This document shows positions 57,269-64,000 of a DNA stretch of 64,000 bases, in pieces. A program made the position numbers and the translations under genes. How positions within the stretch are numbered: position 1 is the first letter of the stretch; each line of letters starts with the position of its first letter. Below the pieces are notes generated by a model, which did no database searches, was not told where the DNA came from, and worked only from the letters and a program-made list of their open reading frames with translations. This DNA comes from Candidatus Amarobacillus elongatus (lineage in GTDB: Bacteria; Chloroflexota; Dehalococcoidia; Tepidiformales; Tepidiformaceae): NCBI GenBank assembly GCA_016703545.1, contig JADJBX010000001.1, positions 496,001 through 560,000 on the forward strand. Reading direction: 5' to 3'.

Positions 57269-57838
57269 TTAGCGGAAGGCCCCATAGAGCGCGACGCACC
57301 CGAACACGACGAACAGGCCGGCCGCGGCATAGGAGATGGCACGCTGGGGAAGCCGCTTGCCAGCCATGATGCCGACCGCGATGGCCGCGGCATCGGCGAG
57401 CACCATGCCGAACGTCGACCCCAGCCAGACGCCGACGATGTTCGCGTCCCGCCCCGCAAGGGACACGGTCGCGAGCTGCGTCTTGTCGCCGAGTTCGGAC
57501 ATGAAGAAGGAGATGGTGACGATGCCAAAGGCGCCGAAGGCGGGGGACTTGCGGGCGGGCCCGTCCTCTTCGTCGAGGCGGTCACCGCGGATGCTCCAGG
57601 CGGCGAAAGCGAAGAAGGAGAGGCCGACGATGGCGAGCAGCACGCGCTCGGGAAGCAGCTCATCGAACGCGCGGCCGATGGCCACGGAACCAAGGTGGAC
57701 GACGAGGGTGGCGACGGTCACGCCCGAGAGGACGACCCACCATCGGTAGCGGGTCGCGAACCAGAGGGCGACAAGCTGGGACTTGTCGCCGAGTTCGGCC
57801 ACGAAAATGAGGGCGGTGGAAAGAAGAAAAGCCGACAT
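57269..57838 (-). CDS. TMEM165/GDT1-family cation (Mn2+) exporter
   Basis: 189 residues from the ATG at 57838 (MSAFLLSTALIFVAELGDKS) with GAGAGG upstream; a longer open frame runs through the riboswitch and is rejected. Six membrane helices in two repeats, each with the family signature: FVAELGDKSQLVALWFATRY and FMSELGDKTQLATVSLAGRD. The family moves Mn2+ or Ca2+ out of the cytoplasm. The manganese riboswitch in its leader makes Mn2+ the likely cargo. Confidence 0.93.
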   Translation of the reverse strand: MSAFLLSTALIFVAELGDKSQLVALWFATRYRWWVVLSGVTVATLVVHLGSVAIGRAFDELLPERVLLAIVGLSFFAFAAWSIRGDRLDEEDGPARKSPAFGAFGIVTISFFMSELGDKTQLATVSLAGRDANIVGVWLGSTFGMVLADAAAIAVGIMAGKRLPQRAISYAAAGLFVVFGCVALYGAFR

Positions 57839-57850
57839 CACGATCCTCTC

Positions 57851-57898
57851 GTGTGCCGGCATGAGGGGGACGACCTCGGCCGGCACACCGTTGTGTGC
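57851..57898 (-). promoter_or_regulatory. Expression platform of the manganese riboswitch
   Basis: Two mutually exclusive hairpins overlap: GCACAC-AACG-GTGTGC (57883-57898) and GTGTGCCGGC/GCCGGCACAC (57879-57888 with 57851-57860). The second ends just before the GAGAGG ribosome site. They share the GTGTGC arm, so forming one prevents the other, as expected of a switch acting at translation or termination. Confidence 0.6.
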
Positions 57899-57995
57899 TG
57901 GCCGAAAGTCTCGCCCGCTCCCATCGGAAGCCACGCCGCCGCCTGCAACGCAGGAGCATGTCGACGACGTGCGGGGGGCTACTCCCCTTCGGTTC
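57899..57995 (-). ncRNA. yybP-ykoY manganese riboswitch aptamer
   Basis: On the minus strand the leader contains CCGAAGGGGAGTAGC (57992-57978) and, about 70 bases on, GGGCGAGACTTTCGGCC (57916-57900). GGGGAGUAGC and GAGACYUU are the two conserved internal loops of yybP-ykoY aptamers. The flanking CCGAA/TTCGG pair as P1, and between them is a GC-rich arm. Placement before a TMEM165-family exporter is the classical context. High Mn2+ would be expected to turn the exporter on. Confidence 0.85.
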
Positions 57996-58049
57996 GTGCC
58001 GAGTGTAGCACGCCGTCGGGATTGGGGTCCCCGGGTGGGTGGAGGCGAG

Positions 58050-58697
58050 ATGAGCACCCAGGGCCCCCGCGGGGAGGGTCCGGTCGGCCTTGATGCGCGG
58101 CGCGGCCGGACCGTTACTGGACGGGTGCGAGGAACCGCCGTCGAGCTGTATTGGATGCCGGTTGGAGCGGGAACGCCGCGGCTTCAGCGGGCCAGCCTCC
58201 GGCTCTGGGAAGCGTTCGAGGCAGCGCGGGCACGACGCACGCGGATGGTCCTCTACCACTCGGCGCTCAAGCTGCACACCGAGGGCCGCACGCGCACGCT
58301 GGAGCTGATGCCGGCGTTCATCGACAGCGCGTCGCCACCGCTCCTCACGGGACCGGTGGGGGCGGGGCTGGCGGGCCGCCTGCGGGTCTTCCGCTACCAG
58401 CTGGTCTGCACCGAGGTGGAAGCGCTCCCCGACGAGCAGTGGGCGGTGGAGAGTCCGCAGGTGCTGGCGCAGGACGAGAGTGTCGCGCGCGCGATCATCG
58501 CGCTCGCCCCGGCGGTTCCGCCGTACACCTGGGGCCGGCGCGTCCGCGGGACAAGCGAGATGTGGACGTCGGACTCGGCGATCTCGTGGCTGCTGCTGCG
58601 CGCGGGCGTGGACCTGGCGGCGATGCACATTCCCGCGGGCGGCCGCGCGCCGGGGTGGGAGGCGGGGCTGGAGGTGGCGGGTCGCGGGCTCTACTAG
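58050..58697 (+). CDS. Conserved-looking hypothetical protein
   Basis: 215 residues from the ATG at 58050 with GGAGG four bases upstream. No signal peptide or membrane helix. Segments such as VELYWMPVGAGTPRLQRASL, RMVLYHSALKLHTEGRTRTL, FRYQLVCTEVEALPDEQW and RGTSEMWTSDSAISWLLLRA are rich in Trp, Tyr and Arg and look like a folded enzyme or binding domain. I do not recognise the family. Divergent from the Mn exporter and not part of a visible operon. Confidence 0.75.
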   Translation: MSTQGPRGEGPVGLDARRGRTVTGRVRGTAVELYWMPVGAGTPRLQRASLRLWEAFEAARARRTRMVLYHSALKLHTEGRTRTLELMPAFIDSASPPLLTGPVGAGLAGRLRVFRYQLVCTEVEALPDEQWAVESPQVLAQDESVARAIIALAPAVPPYTWGRRVRGTSEMWTSDSAISWLLLRAGVDLAAMHIPAGGRAPGWEAGLEVAGRGLY

Positions 58698-58737
58698 ATA
58701 GAGATTGGTGGACGCAAGAGGGGCCAGGCGTCGTTGA

Positions 58738-58874
58738 CGCTGTCACACACGTTGCCCACCGAGGCTCCTCGATGTCCCATCGCGGTCCAGGCCGTGGCGA
58801 CGCGCGGAGTCACCATCGGATGGGTCCTCACCGACAACGCCGTGAACTACCGGGTGTCCCGTGCGCTCTTTTGA
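58738..58874 (+). pseudogene. Remnant of an IS481/IS3-type transposase
   Basis: In frame, the sequence reads AVATRGVTIGWVLTDNAVNY and ends RVSRALF with TGA. GV-x-I-x-x-VLTDN-x-x-x-Y resembles the segment around the second catalytic Asp of IS481-like integrases (RVLTDNG). Nothing else of the transposase or inverted repeats is visible. The rest of the 345-base gap holds no gene. Confidence 0.4.
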
Positions 58875-58940
58875 GACAACCCATGAGCGGATCGCTGACC
58901 GCCAGCCATGGCTGCCGAACCCTGAGGCCGTTGTTCGGTG

Positions 58941-58977
58941 ACGCAGAAGAGGCCCGCTATGCGGGCCCCTTCTGCGT
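58941..58977 (-). terminator. Terminator hairpin after the inositol-phosphate synthase
   Basis: Stem ACGCAGAAG-(A)-GGCCCGC / GCGGGCC-(C)-CTTCTGCGT, 16 pairs with one A-C mismatch and a TAT loop, 65 bases past the stop. Symmetrical, so it could also stop transcription from the plus strand. No U tract on either side. Confidence 0.55.
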
Positions 58978-59006
58978 ACCATCGAACAGAGCTCCAGTTC
59001 GCACTA

Positions 59007-59034
59007 GCGGCCAGCGGCCAGCGGCCAGCGGCGA
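59007..59034. repeat. Short tandem repeat GCGGCCA x4
   Basis: Three exact GCGGCCA units and a fourth with one change (GCGGCGA), in the gap just after the inositol-phosphate synthase stop on the minus strand. Probably a slippage repeat without function. Confidence 0.5.
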
Positions 59035-59042
59035 ACGGCGTC

Positions 59043-60584
59043 CTAATCTTCCTTCTCGTACTCCTCGTAGTACTCGATGCCGAGGTGCGTGATCTGCTCC
59101 TCGCCCATGAGCCACCGCAGCGTGTTCTTCAGCTTGGTCTGCTGAATGAACAGGTCGTGCTCCGGGTACAGCTCCGGCGCGTGCTGCGGGCTCTTGAAGT
59201 AGAACGAAAGCCACTCCTGGATGCCCTTCATCCCCGACCGCTGCGCGAGGTCGAAGAACAGCGCCAGGTCCAGCACGATCGGGGCGGCGAGGATGGAGTC
59301 GCGGCAGAGGAAGTCGATCTTCAGCTGCATGGGGTACCCCATCCAGCCGAAGATGTCGATGTTGTCCCAGCCCTCCTTGTTGTCCCCACGCGGCGGGTAG
59401 TAGTTGATCCGCACCTTGTGGTAGACATCCCCGTAGAGTTCCGGGTACACGTCCGGCTGGAGGATGTATTCCAGCACGCCGAGCTTCGACTCTTCCTTCG
59501 TCTTGAAGCTCTCCGGGTCGTCCAGCACTTCGCCGTCCCGGTTGCCCAGGATGTTCGTCGAGTACCAGCCGGCGAGCCCGAGCATGCGCGCCTTCAGCAT
59601 CGGCGCGATGACCGTCTTGAGGAGCGTCTGGCCCGTCTTGAAGTCCTTGCCGCCGATCGGCACGCCCCGGTCGTTCGCCAGCTTCACGAGCACCGGGATG
59701 TCGACCGTCAGGTTGGGTGCGCCATTCGCGAACGGCACGCCTTCGAGGAGCGCGGCGTACGCGTACAGCATCGAGGGCGCGATCGCCTCGTGGTTCATCT
59801 CCATCGCCGCCTCGAAGTCCTCGAGGTTGCGGTGGCAGTCCGCCTCCTGCATGAAGATTTCGGTGGAAGCGGCCCAGACCATCACGAGCCGGTCGCAGCC
59901 GTTCTCCGCCTTGAAGCGGCGGATGTCTTCGCGGATCTGGTTCATCAGCTCCAGCTTGTTCGCACCCGTCTTCACGTTCGTGCCATGCAGGCGCTTGACG
60001 TAGTACTGGTCGAACACTGCCGGCATCGGCTTGATCGTCTGCAGGAACTCCTTGATCGGATCGAGGTGCTGATGCCGATCGAGCACGCCCGCGTTCAGCG
60101 CCGAGGCGTAGGCGTCGTCCGGGATCGGGTCCCACGCGCCGAAGACGAGCTGGTCGAGGTTGGCGAGCGGAACGAAGTCCCGGATGAGCGGGCTGCGGTT
60201 CTCGGTGCGCTTGCCGAGGCGGATCGTGCCCATCTGCGTGAGCGAACCGATGGCCGCGCCGTGGCCCTGGCGCGCGTTTCCCACGCCAGCGATGAAGGTG
60301 GTGGCAACGGCCCCAAGGCCAACCACGAGAACGCCGAGCTTGCCCTCGGCGGGCGCGACAGTCTGAGCTTGCATGCTGACGAAGTCCTTTGGTTCGAGGA
60401 TGACGGAACGCTGGCGGGCGAGGGACATCAGCGGCCGGTGCCACTGCGCCGGGATGCGCCCGGTTTTCGCCCAGTGCTGGATGGTGCTCTGCCGCTTGCC
60501 GAGCAGTTCGGCGAGCGCCGATTGGCCGCCGAAGCGCGCGATGATGCGCTGGGCGGGGTTCGCGGTATCGGTCACGTCCTGCAT
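59043..60584 (-). CDS. Myo-inositol-1-phosphate synthase with N-terminal HTH domain
   Basis: About 513 residues. Residues 1-70 form a small Cro/YdaS-like helix-turn-helix: RIIARFGGQSALAELLGKRQ then STIQHWAKTGRIPAQWHRPL. The rest is inositol-phosphate synthase: NAD-binding GVLVVGLGAVATTFIAGV, MVWAASTEIFM, the catalytic-lysine region GGKDFKTGQTLLKTVIAPML and GWYSTNILGNRDGEVL, converting glucose-6-phosphate to inositol-1-phosphate. The enzyme could also start at an internal ATG (about residue 71). ATG 60584 is preferred; the frame extends to ATG 60629. A palindrome lies four bases before 60584. Confidence 0.88.
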   Translation of the reverse strand: MQDVTDTANPAQRIIARFGGQSALAELLGKRQSTIQHWAKTGRIPAQWHRPLMSLARQRSVILEPKDFVSMQAQTVAPAEGKLGVLVVGLGAVATTFIAGVGNARQGHGAAIGSLTQMGTIRLGKRTENRSPLIRDFVPLANLDQLVFGAWDPIPDDAYASALNAGVLDRHQHLDPIKEFLQTIKPMPAVFDQYYVKRLHGTNVKTGANKLELMNQIREDIRRFKAENGCDRLVMVWAASTEIFMQEADCHRNLEDFEAAMEMNHEAIAPSMLYAYAALLEGVPFANGAPNLTVDIPVLVKLANDRGVPIGGKDFKTGQTLLKTVIAPMLKARMLGLAGWYSTNILGNRDGEVLDDPESFKTKEESKLGVLEYILQPDVYPELYGDVYHKVRINYYPPRGDNKEGWDNIDIFGWMGYPMQLKIDFLCRDSILAAPIVLDLALFFDLAQRSGMKGIQEWLSFYFKSPQHAPELYPEHDLFIQQTKLKNTLRWLMGEEQITHLGIEYYEEYEKED

Positions 60585-60587
60585 CCT

Positions 60588-60602
60588 AACGAAATTTTCG
60601 TT
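60588..60602. promoter_or_regulatory. Palindromic operator candidate
   Basis: AACGAAA-T-TTTCGTT: two perfect 7-base arms around one base, four bases upstream of the ATG at 60584. It is AT-rich in a very GC-rich window. It could be the site bound by the synthase's own helix-turn-helix domain, giving autoregulation by the enzyme. If translation starts at 60629 it lies inside the coding sequence. Confidence 0.4.
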
Positions 60603-60800
60603 TGGCCGCCAGTGTGAGCGTGGCTGCATTCGTACTTCGAACTACTCCCCGTTCCCACGCGCAGCTACGACGGAGATTCGTCTCACGTGCCGCGGGGGAA
60701 TCCGTTCGCCGAATTGCGAGGGCTCAACGTACGCGCCCCGGAAGAGCCGGTTGCGCGATGCCGCCGCTCCCCGCCCCATATGCATGCATCGCAAACACAA

Positions 60801-60828
60801 AGACGCCCGGCCAATTGGCCGGGCGTCT
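60801..60828 (-). terminator. Intrinsic terminator after nusG
   Basis: Perfect 12-base-pair stem AGACGCCCGGCC / GGCCGGGCGTCT with AATT loop, followed on the minus strand by TTGTGTTTG. It lies 22 bases past the nusG stop and ends the tRNA-tuf-secE-nusG unit. Confidence 0.8.
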
Positions 60829-60850
60829 CGTTCGTTTCGTTGGCCGGGGG

Positions 60851-61531
60851 TTAGAGCTTTTCGACTTCCAGGAAGTCCAGCGTCACCGGTGTCTCGCGGC
60901 CGAACATGTTCACCAGCACCTTCACTTTCCCCTTCTCCGTGTCGATTTCGTCGACGGTACCGACGAAATCCTCGAAGGGGCCGGTGATGATGCGCACGTT
61001 CTGGCCGGCGATGAAGCCGACGCGGACGCGCGGCTGCTCCATGCGCATCGCGCGGAGGATGTGGCTCACCTCATCCGAGGAGAGCGGAACCGGCCGCGTG
61101 CCCGAGCTCACGAAGCCCGTGACCCCGGTCGTGTTCCGGATCATGTGCCAGGCCTCGTCCGAATCCGGGTCGCCTTCCTTGAGGGTGATCGTTTGGACGA
61201 GCACGTACCCGGGGTAGAGCTTTCGCTTCACCGTCCGGCGCTGGCCCTCGCGGATCTCGATCTCGTCTTCGGTGGGGACCACGACGTGGAAGATCTTGTC
61301 GCGGGCGTCGGCCTGCTCGACGGTGCTCTTGATGGCGTGGCGGACCTTGTTCTCGTGCCCGCTGTAGGTATGCAGGAAGTACCAGTTCCGGCCCGGGGAG
61401 TTGATCTCCTCGTCCGTCAACTGCTCCTGTTCGGCCATGTCGTCGTCCTTGCGGCGGCGCACGGGAGCCTTCCGCTTGGGCGGGGTCGGCTCACCCGAGA
61501 GGGCGGAGTAGGAGCGCGGTTCGTTGCTCAT
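60851..61531 (-). CDS. nusG: Transcription termination/antitermination protein NusG
   Basis: 226 residues. A charged N-terminal extension of about 45 residues precedes the NGN domain (NWYFLHTYSGHENKVRHAIK, KLYPGYVLVQTITL, IRNTTGVTGFVSSG) and the C-terminal KOW domain (GQNVRIITGPFEDFVGTVDE). ATG 61531; an internal ATG at residue 32 is possible. Five bases after secE. Confidence 0.96.
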   Translation of the reverse strand: MSNEPRSYSALSGEPTPPKRKAPVRRRKDDDMAEQEQLTDEEINSPGRNWYFLHTYSGHENKVRHAIKSTVEQADARDKIFHVVVPTEDEIEIREGQRRTVKRKLYPGYVLVQTITLKEGDPDSDEAWHMIRNTTGVTGFVSSGTRPVPLSSDEVSHILRAMRMEQPRVRVGFIAGQNVRIITGPFEDFVGTVDEIDTEKGKVKVLVNMFGRETPVTLDFLEVEKL

Positions 61532-61535
61532 AGGC

Positions 61536-61904
61536 TTAGAAGAACAGCTTTTCGATGGCCCACCCGAAGGCGAGATCGAGCCCGCCGAGGAACAGACCCA
61601 TAATGCCGGCCACGATCGCGACCACCGTCGTCAGGTAGCGCGTCTCCGCGAACGACGGCCAGGTGACCTTCCGCAGTTCCGAGACAATATCGGCGATGAA
61701 CGAAGGCTGGAGCTTCGCGAGCGAAGCCAGCGGGCTACGGCGGCGGGCGGGAGCAGCCTGCGTTCCACCCGTCGTCGCCCGCGATGCAATCGGGGCGGCG
61801 GCCGGGCGGGGCAGGTTCTCGCGAACGCGCCGCGGTCCGGCCTCGCCCGAAGGCGTGCCGGCACCAGGGGTGGCTTCAACGCGGCGTCGCGGTGTTCGTG
61901 CCAT
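61536..61904 (-). CDS. secE: Preprotein translocase subunit SecE
   Basis: 122 residues. The first 60 are an Arg/Pro/Ala-rich extension. Then comes the amphipathic helix and conserved SELRKVTWPSFAETRYLTTV and one membrane helix (VVAIVAGIMGLFLGGLDLAF), the minimal SecE of non-enteric bacteria. Usual secE-nusG pair. Confidence 0.95.
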   Translation of the reverse strand: MARTPRRRVEATPGAGTPSGEAGPRRVRENLPRPAAAPIASRATTGGTQAAPARRRSPLASLAKLQPSFIADIVSELRKVTWPSFAETRYLTTVVAIVAGIMGLFLGGLDLAFGWAIEKLFF

Positions 61905-61909
61905 CGGTG

Positions 61910-62077
61910 TTACCGGGTCTCCCGGAACACCACGTGCCGCCGGAGGCCCGGGTGGTACTTCTTCAGCTCGATGCGCGCCGAATCGTTCCGGCGGTTCTTC
62001 TGCGTCGTGTACCGGAACACGGGCCCTTCCGTGCTCTGCAGATGAATGATGATGCGATCGCCCTTGGCCTTGGCCAT
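61910..62077 (-). CDS. rpmG: 50S ribosomal protein L33
   Basis: 55 residues from the ATG at 62077 (MAKAKGDRIIIHLQSTEGPV), with YTTQKNRRNDSARIELKKYH. No CxxC pairs, so the zinc-free form. It lies between tuf and secE, a common bacterial order. Confidence 0.95.
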   Translation of the reverse strand: MAKAKGDRIIIHLQSTEGPVFRYTTQKNRRNDSARIELKKYHPGLRRHVVFRETR

Positions 62078-62105
62078 GGCTCTACCCTCCCCGCCTCCCG
62101 GCGGT

Positions 62106-63304
<1,199 letters not shown>

Positions 63305-63385
63305 CGCTGTTCTGCCTCCGGGCTTTGTTGGGTGGACCGAGAAGTGAGGCCGGCGGCTCAGCGGACGCCGGGGTATGTGTACTGG

Positions 63386-63458
63386 AGCCCTCATCCAGAT
63401 TCGAACTGGAGACCTCGTTCTTACCAAGAACGCGCTCTGCCAACTGAGCTATGAGGGC
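63386..63458 (-). tRNA. tRNA-Thr (GGT)
   Basis: Acceptor GCCCTCA/TGAGGGC, D arm GCTC-AGTTGGCAGA-G, anticodon stem CGTTC/GAACG with loop TTGGTAA (anticodon GGT, codon ACC/ACU), T arm TCCAG-TTCGAAT-CTGGA. No CCA encoded. About 80 bases before tuf copy 2. Confidence 0.97.
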
Positions 63459-63559
63459 GCTGGCTGCTAGCTGTGAGCTCCTCGCTCGTGATTGCCGCAC
63501 CGGCACCCGGTGCGCGTGGAACAGGGCGGACGGCTAGCAGGCCGTGTACCCAGGAGAGT

Positions 63560-63646
63560 TGGTGGAGAGAGCAGGATTCGAACCTACGAAGCGCGTTGCG
63601 CGGCAGATTTACAGTCTGCTGCCATTAACCACTCGGCCATCTCTCC
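63560..63646 (-). tRNA. tRNA-Tyr (GTA)
   Basis: Class II tRNA with a long variable arm. Acceptor GGAGAGA/TCTCTCC, anticodon loop CTGTAAA (GTA), T arm GTAGG-TTCGAAT-CCTGC; CCA (63560-63562) is encoded. Confidence 0.97.
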
Positions 63647-63683
63647 ACGATGGCGGCGCCGCCGAAACGGCACCCTGCGTTGG

Positions 63684-63756
63684 AGCCCGAGAGGGGACTC
63701 GAACCCCTAACCGGCCGATTACAAATCGGCTGCGCTGCCAGTTGCGCCACCCGGGC
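63684..63756 (-). tRNA. tRNA-Thr (TGT)
   Basis: Acceptor GCCCGGG/CTCGGGC (one G-T pair), anticodon stem GCCGA/TCGGC with loop TTTGTAA (anticodon TGT, codon ACA), T arm AGGGG-TTCGAGT-CCCCT. No CCA encoded. First of three tRNAs ahead of tuf copy 2. Confidence 0.97.
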
Positions 63757-63782
63757 CCGGGTCCTCTCGTAAGAGCCAACAC

Positions 63783-63806
63783 AAAAACGATCCGCCGGAG
63801 CGGATC
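63783..63806 (-). terminator. Terminator-like hairpin in front of the tRNA operon
   Basis: On the minus strand GATCCGC-TCCG-GCGGATC (63806-63789) followed by GTTTTTG. It is a good small intrinsic terminator. It could end the gene that enters from the right edge, yet it lies between the best promoter candidate (63815-63843) and the first tRNA. Confidence 0.6.
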
Positions 63807-63814
63807 AAGAGCTA

Positions 63815-63843
63815 AGTATGGAACCGCCCTGCCTCAATGGCAA
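63815..63843 (-). promoter_or_regulatory. Promoter candidate for tRNA-tuf-rpmG-secE-nusG
   Basis: TTGCCA (63838-63843), exact 17-base spacer, CATACT (63815-63820) on the minus strand. The predicted start near 63808 is 50 bases before the first tRNA and immediately ahead of the terminator-like hairpin. Confidence 0.45.
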
Positions 63844-63868
63844 GGCGACAGAATCTCCCGCCTTCCGT

Positions 63869-64000
63869 TCAGGCTCGCCCCATTTCGCCCCGCCGCCACG
63901 TCCGCCACCCCTTGTGGGCTGCGTCCGCGGCAAGCACCGCCGGTATCGCCGAAGCCGCCACCACCATGCCCGCCGCCGTCGGCGGTGCGTGGTCCAGCAG
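63869..64000 (-). CDS. C-terminal end of an unidentified protein (partial)
   Basis: Open frame from the window edge: 43 residues including PPTAAGMVVAASAIPAVLAA and ending WRRGEMGRA with TGA at 63869-63871. A hydrophobic helix followed by a basic tail suggests the last membrane segment of a transporter, for example a cation-transporting ATPase, but too little is present to say. Confidence 0.4.
   Translation of the reverse strand: MLDHAPPTAAGMVVAASAIPAVLAADAAHKGWRTWRRGEMGRA

Overview
This is a high-GC bacterial chromosome segment, most consistent with the phylum Chloroflexota (a Dehalococcoidia/Tepidiforma-like lineage is my best guess, not proven). The pointers are a 30S protein S12 with a long insertion near its N-terminus, four-Cys LysM membrane proteins, a kinase/FHA/FtsW/PBP cell-wall cluster of the actinobacterial type, and uninterrupted merging of the str, S10, spc and alpha ribosomal clusters. 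The sequence reads like an assembly carrying uncorrected base errors. At least 17 genes, including indispensable ones (secY, rpsC, rplW, both tuf copies), contain one-base frameshifts, mostly in G/C runs. A roughly 120-base G/C-only tract near 37.3 kb is almost certainly an artefact or a repeat that could not be read. I therefore annotate broken genes as their intended full-length products and give the probable position of each shift.

Layout. 0-3.6 kb: an overlapping pair of ABC exporter half-transporters (minus strand). 4.0-7.4 kb: a class II aldolase with a predicted leaderless mRNA, then an OmpR-type response regulator (interrupted by an in-frame stop) and its histidine kinase. 7.4-10.9 kb: isoprenoid supply (dxs, polyprenyl diphosphate synthase) and a cupin. 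11.0-32.8 kb, all minus strand: transcription runs rpsL-rpsG-fusA-tuf-S10-spc-alpha genes-rplQ-truA-rplM-rpsI, about 38 genes, with a promoter at about 32.8 kb and a terminator hairpin at 10.9 kb. The infA position between map and rpmJ holds only a 49-codon ORF that starts like IF-1 and then diverges.

33-38 kb: cell-envelope proteins (LysM, CHAP/SH3), a DUF2520 Rossmann protein, a VOC/methylmalonyl-CoA epimerase-like protein and a GNAT. 38-46.5 kb, minus strand: a menaquinone operon menF-menD-menH/menB (in-frame fusion)-menC-menE followed by HIT and HD-domain genes. The isoprenoid genes at 7.5-10.5 kb could supply the quinone side chain. 46.5-53.7 kb: an S9 peptidase, then a divergent cell-wall control cluster: Ser/Thr kinase, FtsW/RodA, two FHA proteins and a class B penicillin-binding protein.

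53.9-58.7 kb: acyl-CoA dehydrogenase, two paralogous lipoproteins, a DUF2243 membrane protein, a cupredoxin, and a TMEM165/GDT1-type cation exporter preceded by a convincing yybP-ykoY manganese riboswitch. 58.7-60.6 kb: a transposase remnant and an unusual myo-inositol-phosphate synthase carrying an N-terminal helix-turn-helix domain, with a perfect 7+7 palindrome beside its start. 60.8-63.8 kb: tRNA-Thr, tRNA-Tyr, tRNA-Thr, tuf (second copy), rpmG, secE and nusG in one apparent minus-strand unit, closely resembling the enterobacterial thrU-tyrU-thrT-tufB-secE-nusG order. The window ends inside a minus-strand gene of unknown identity.
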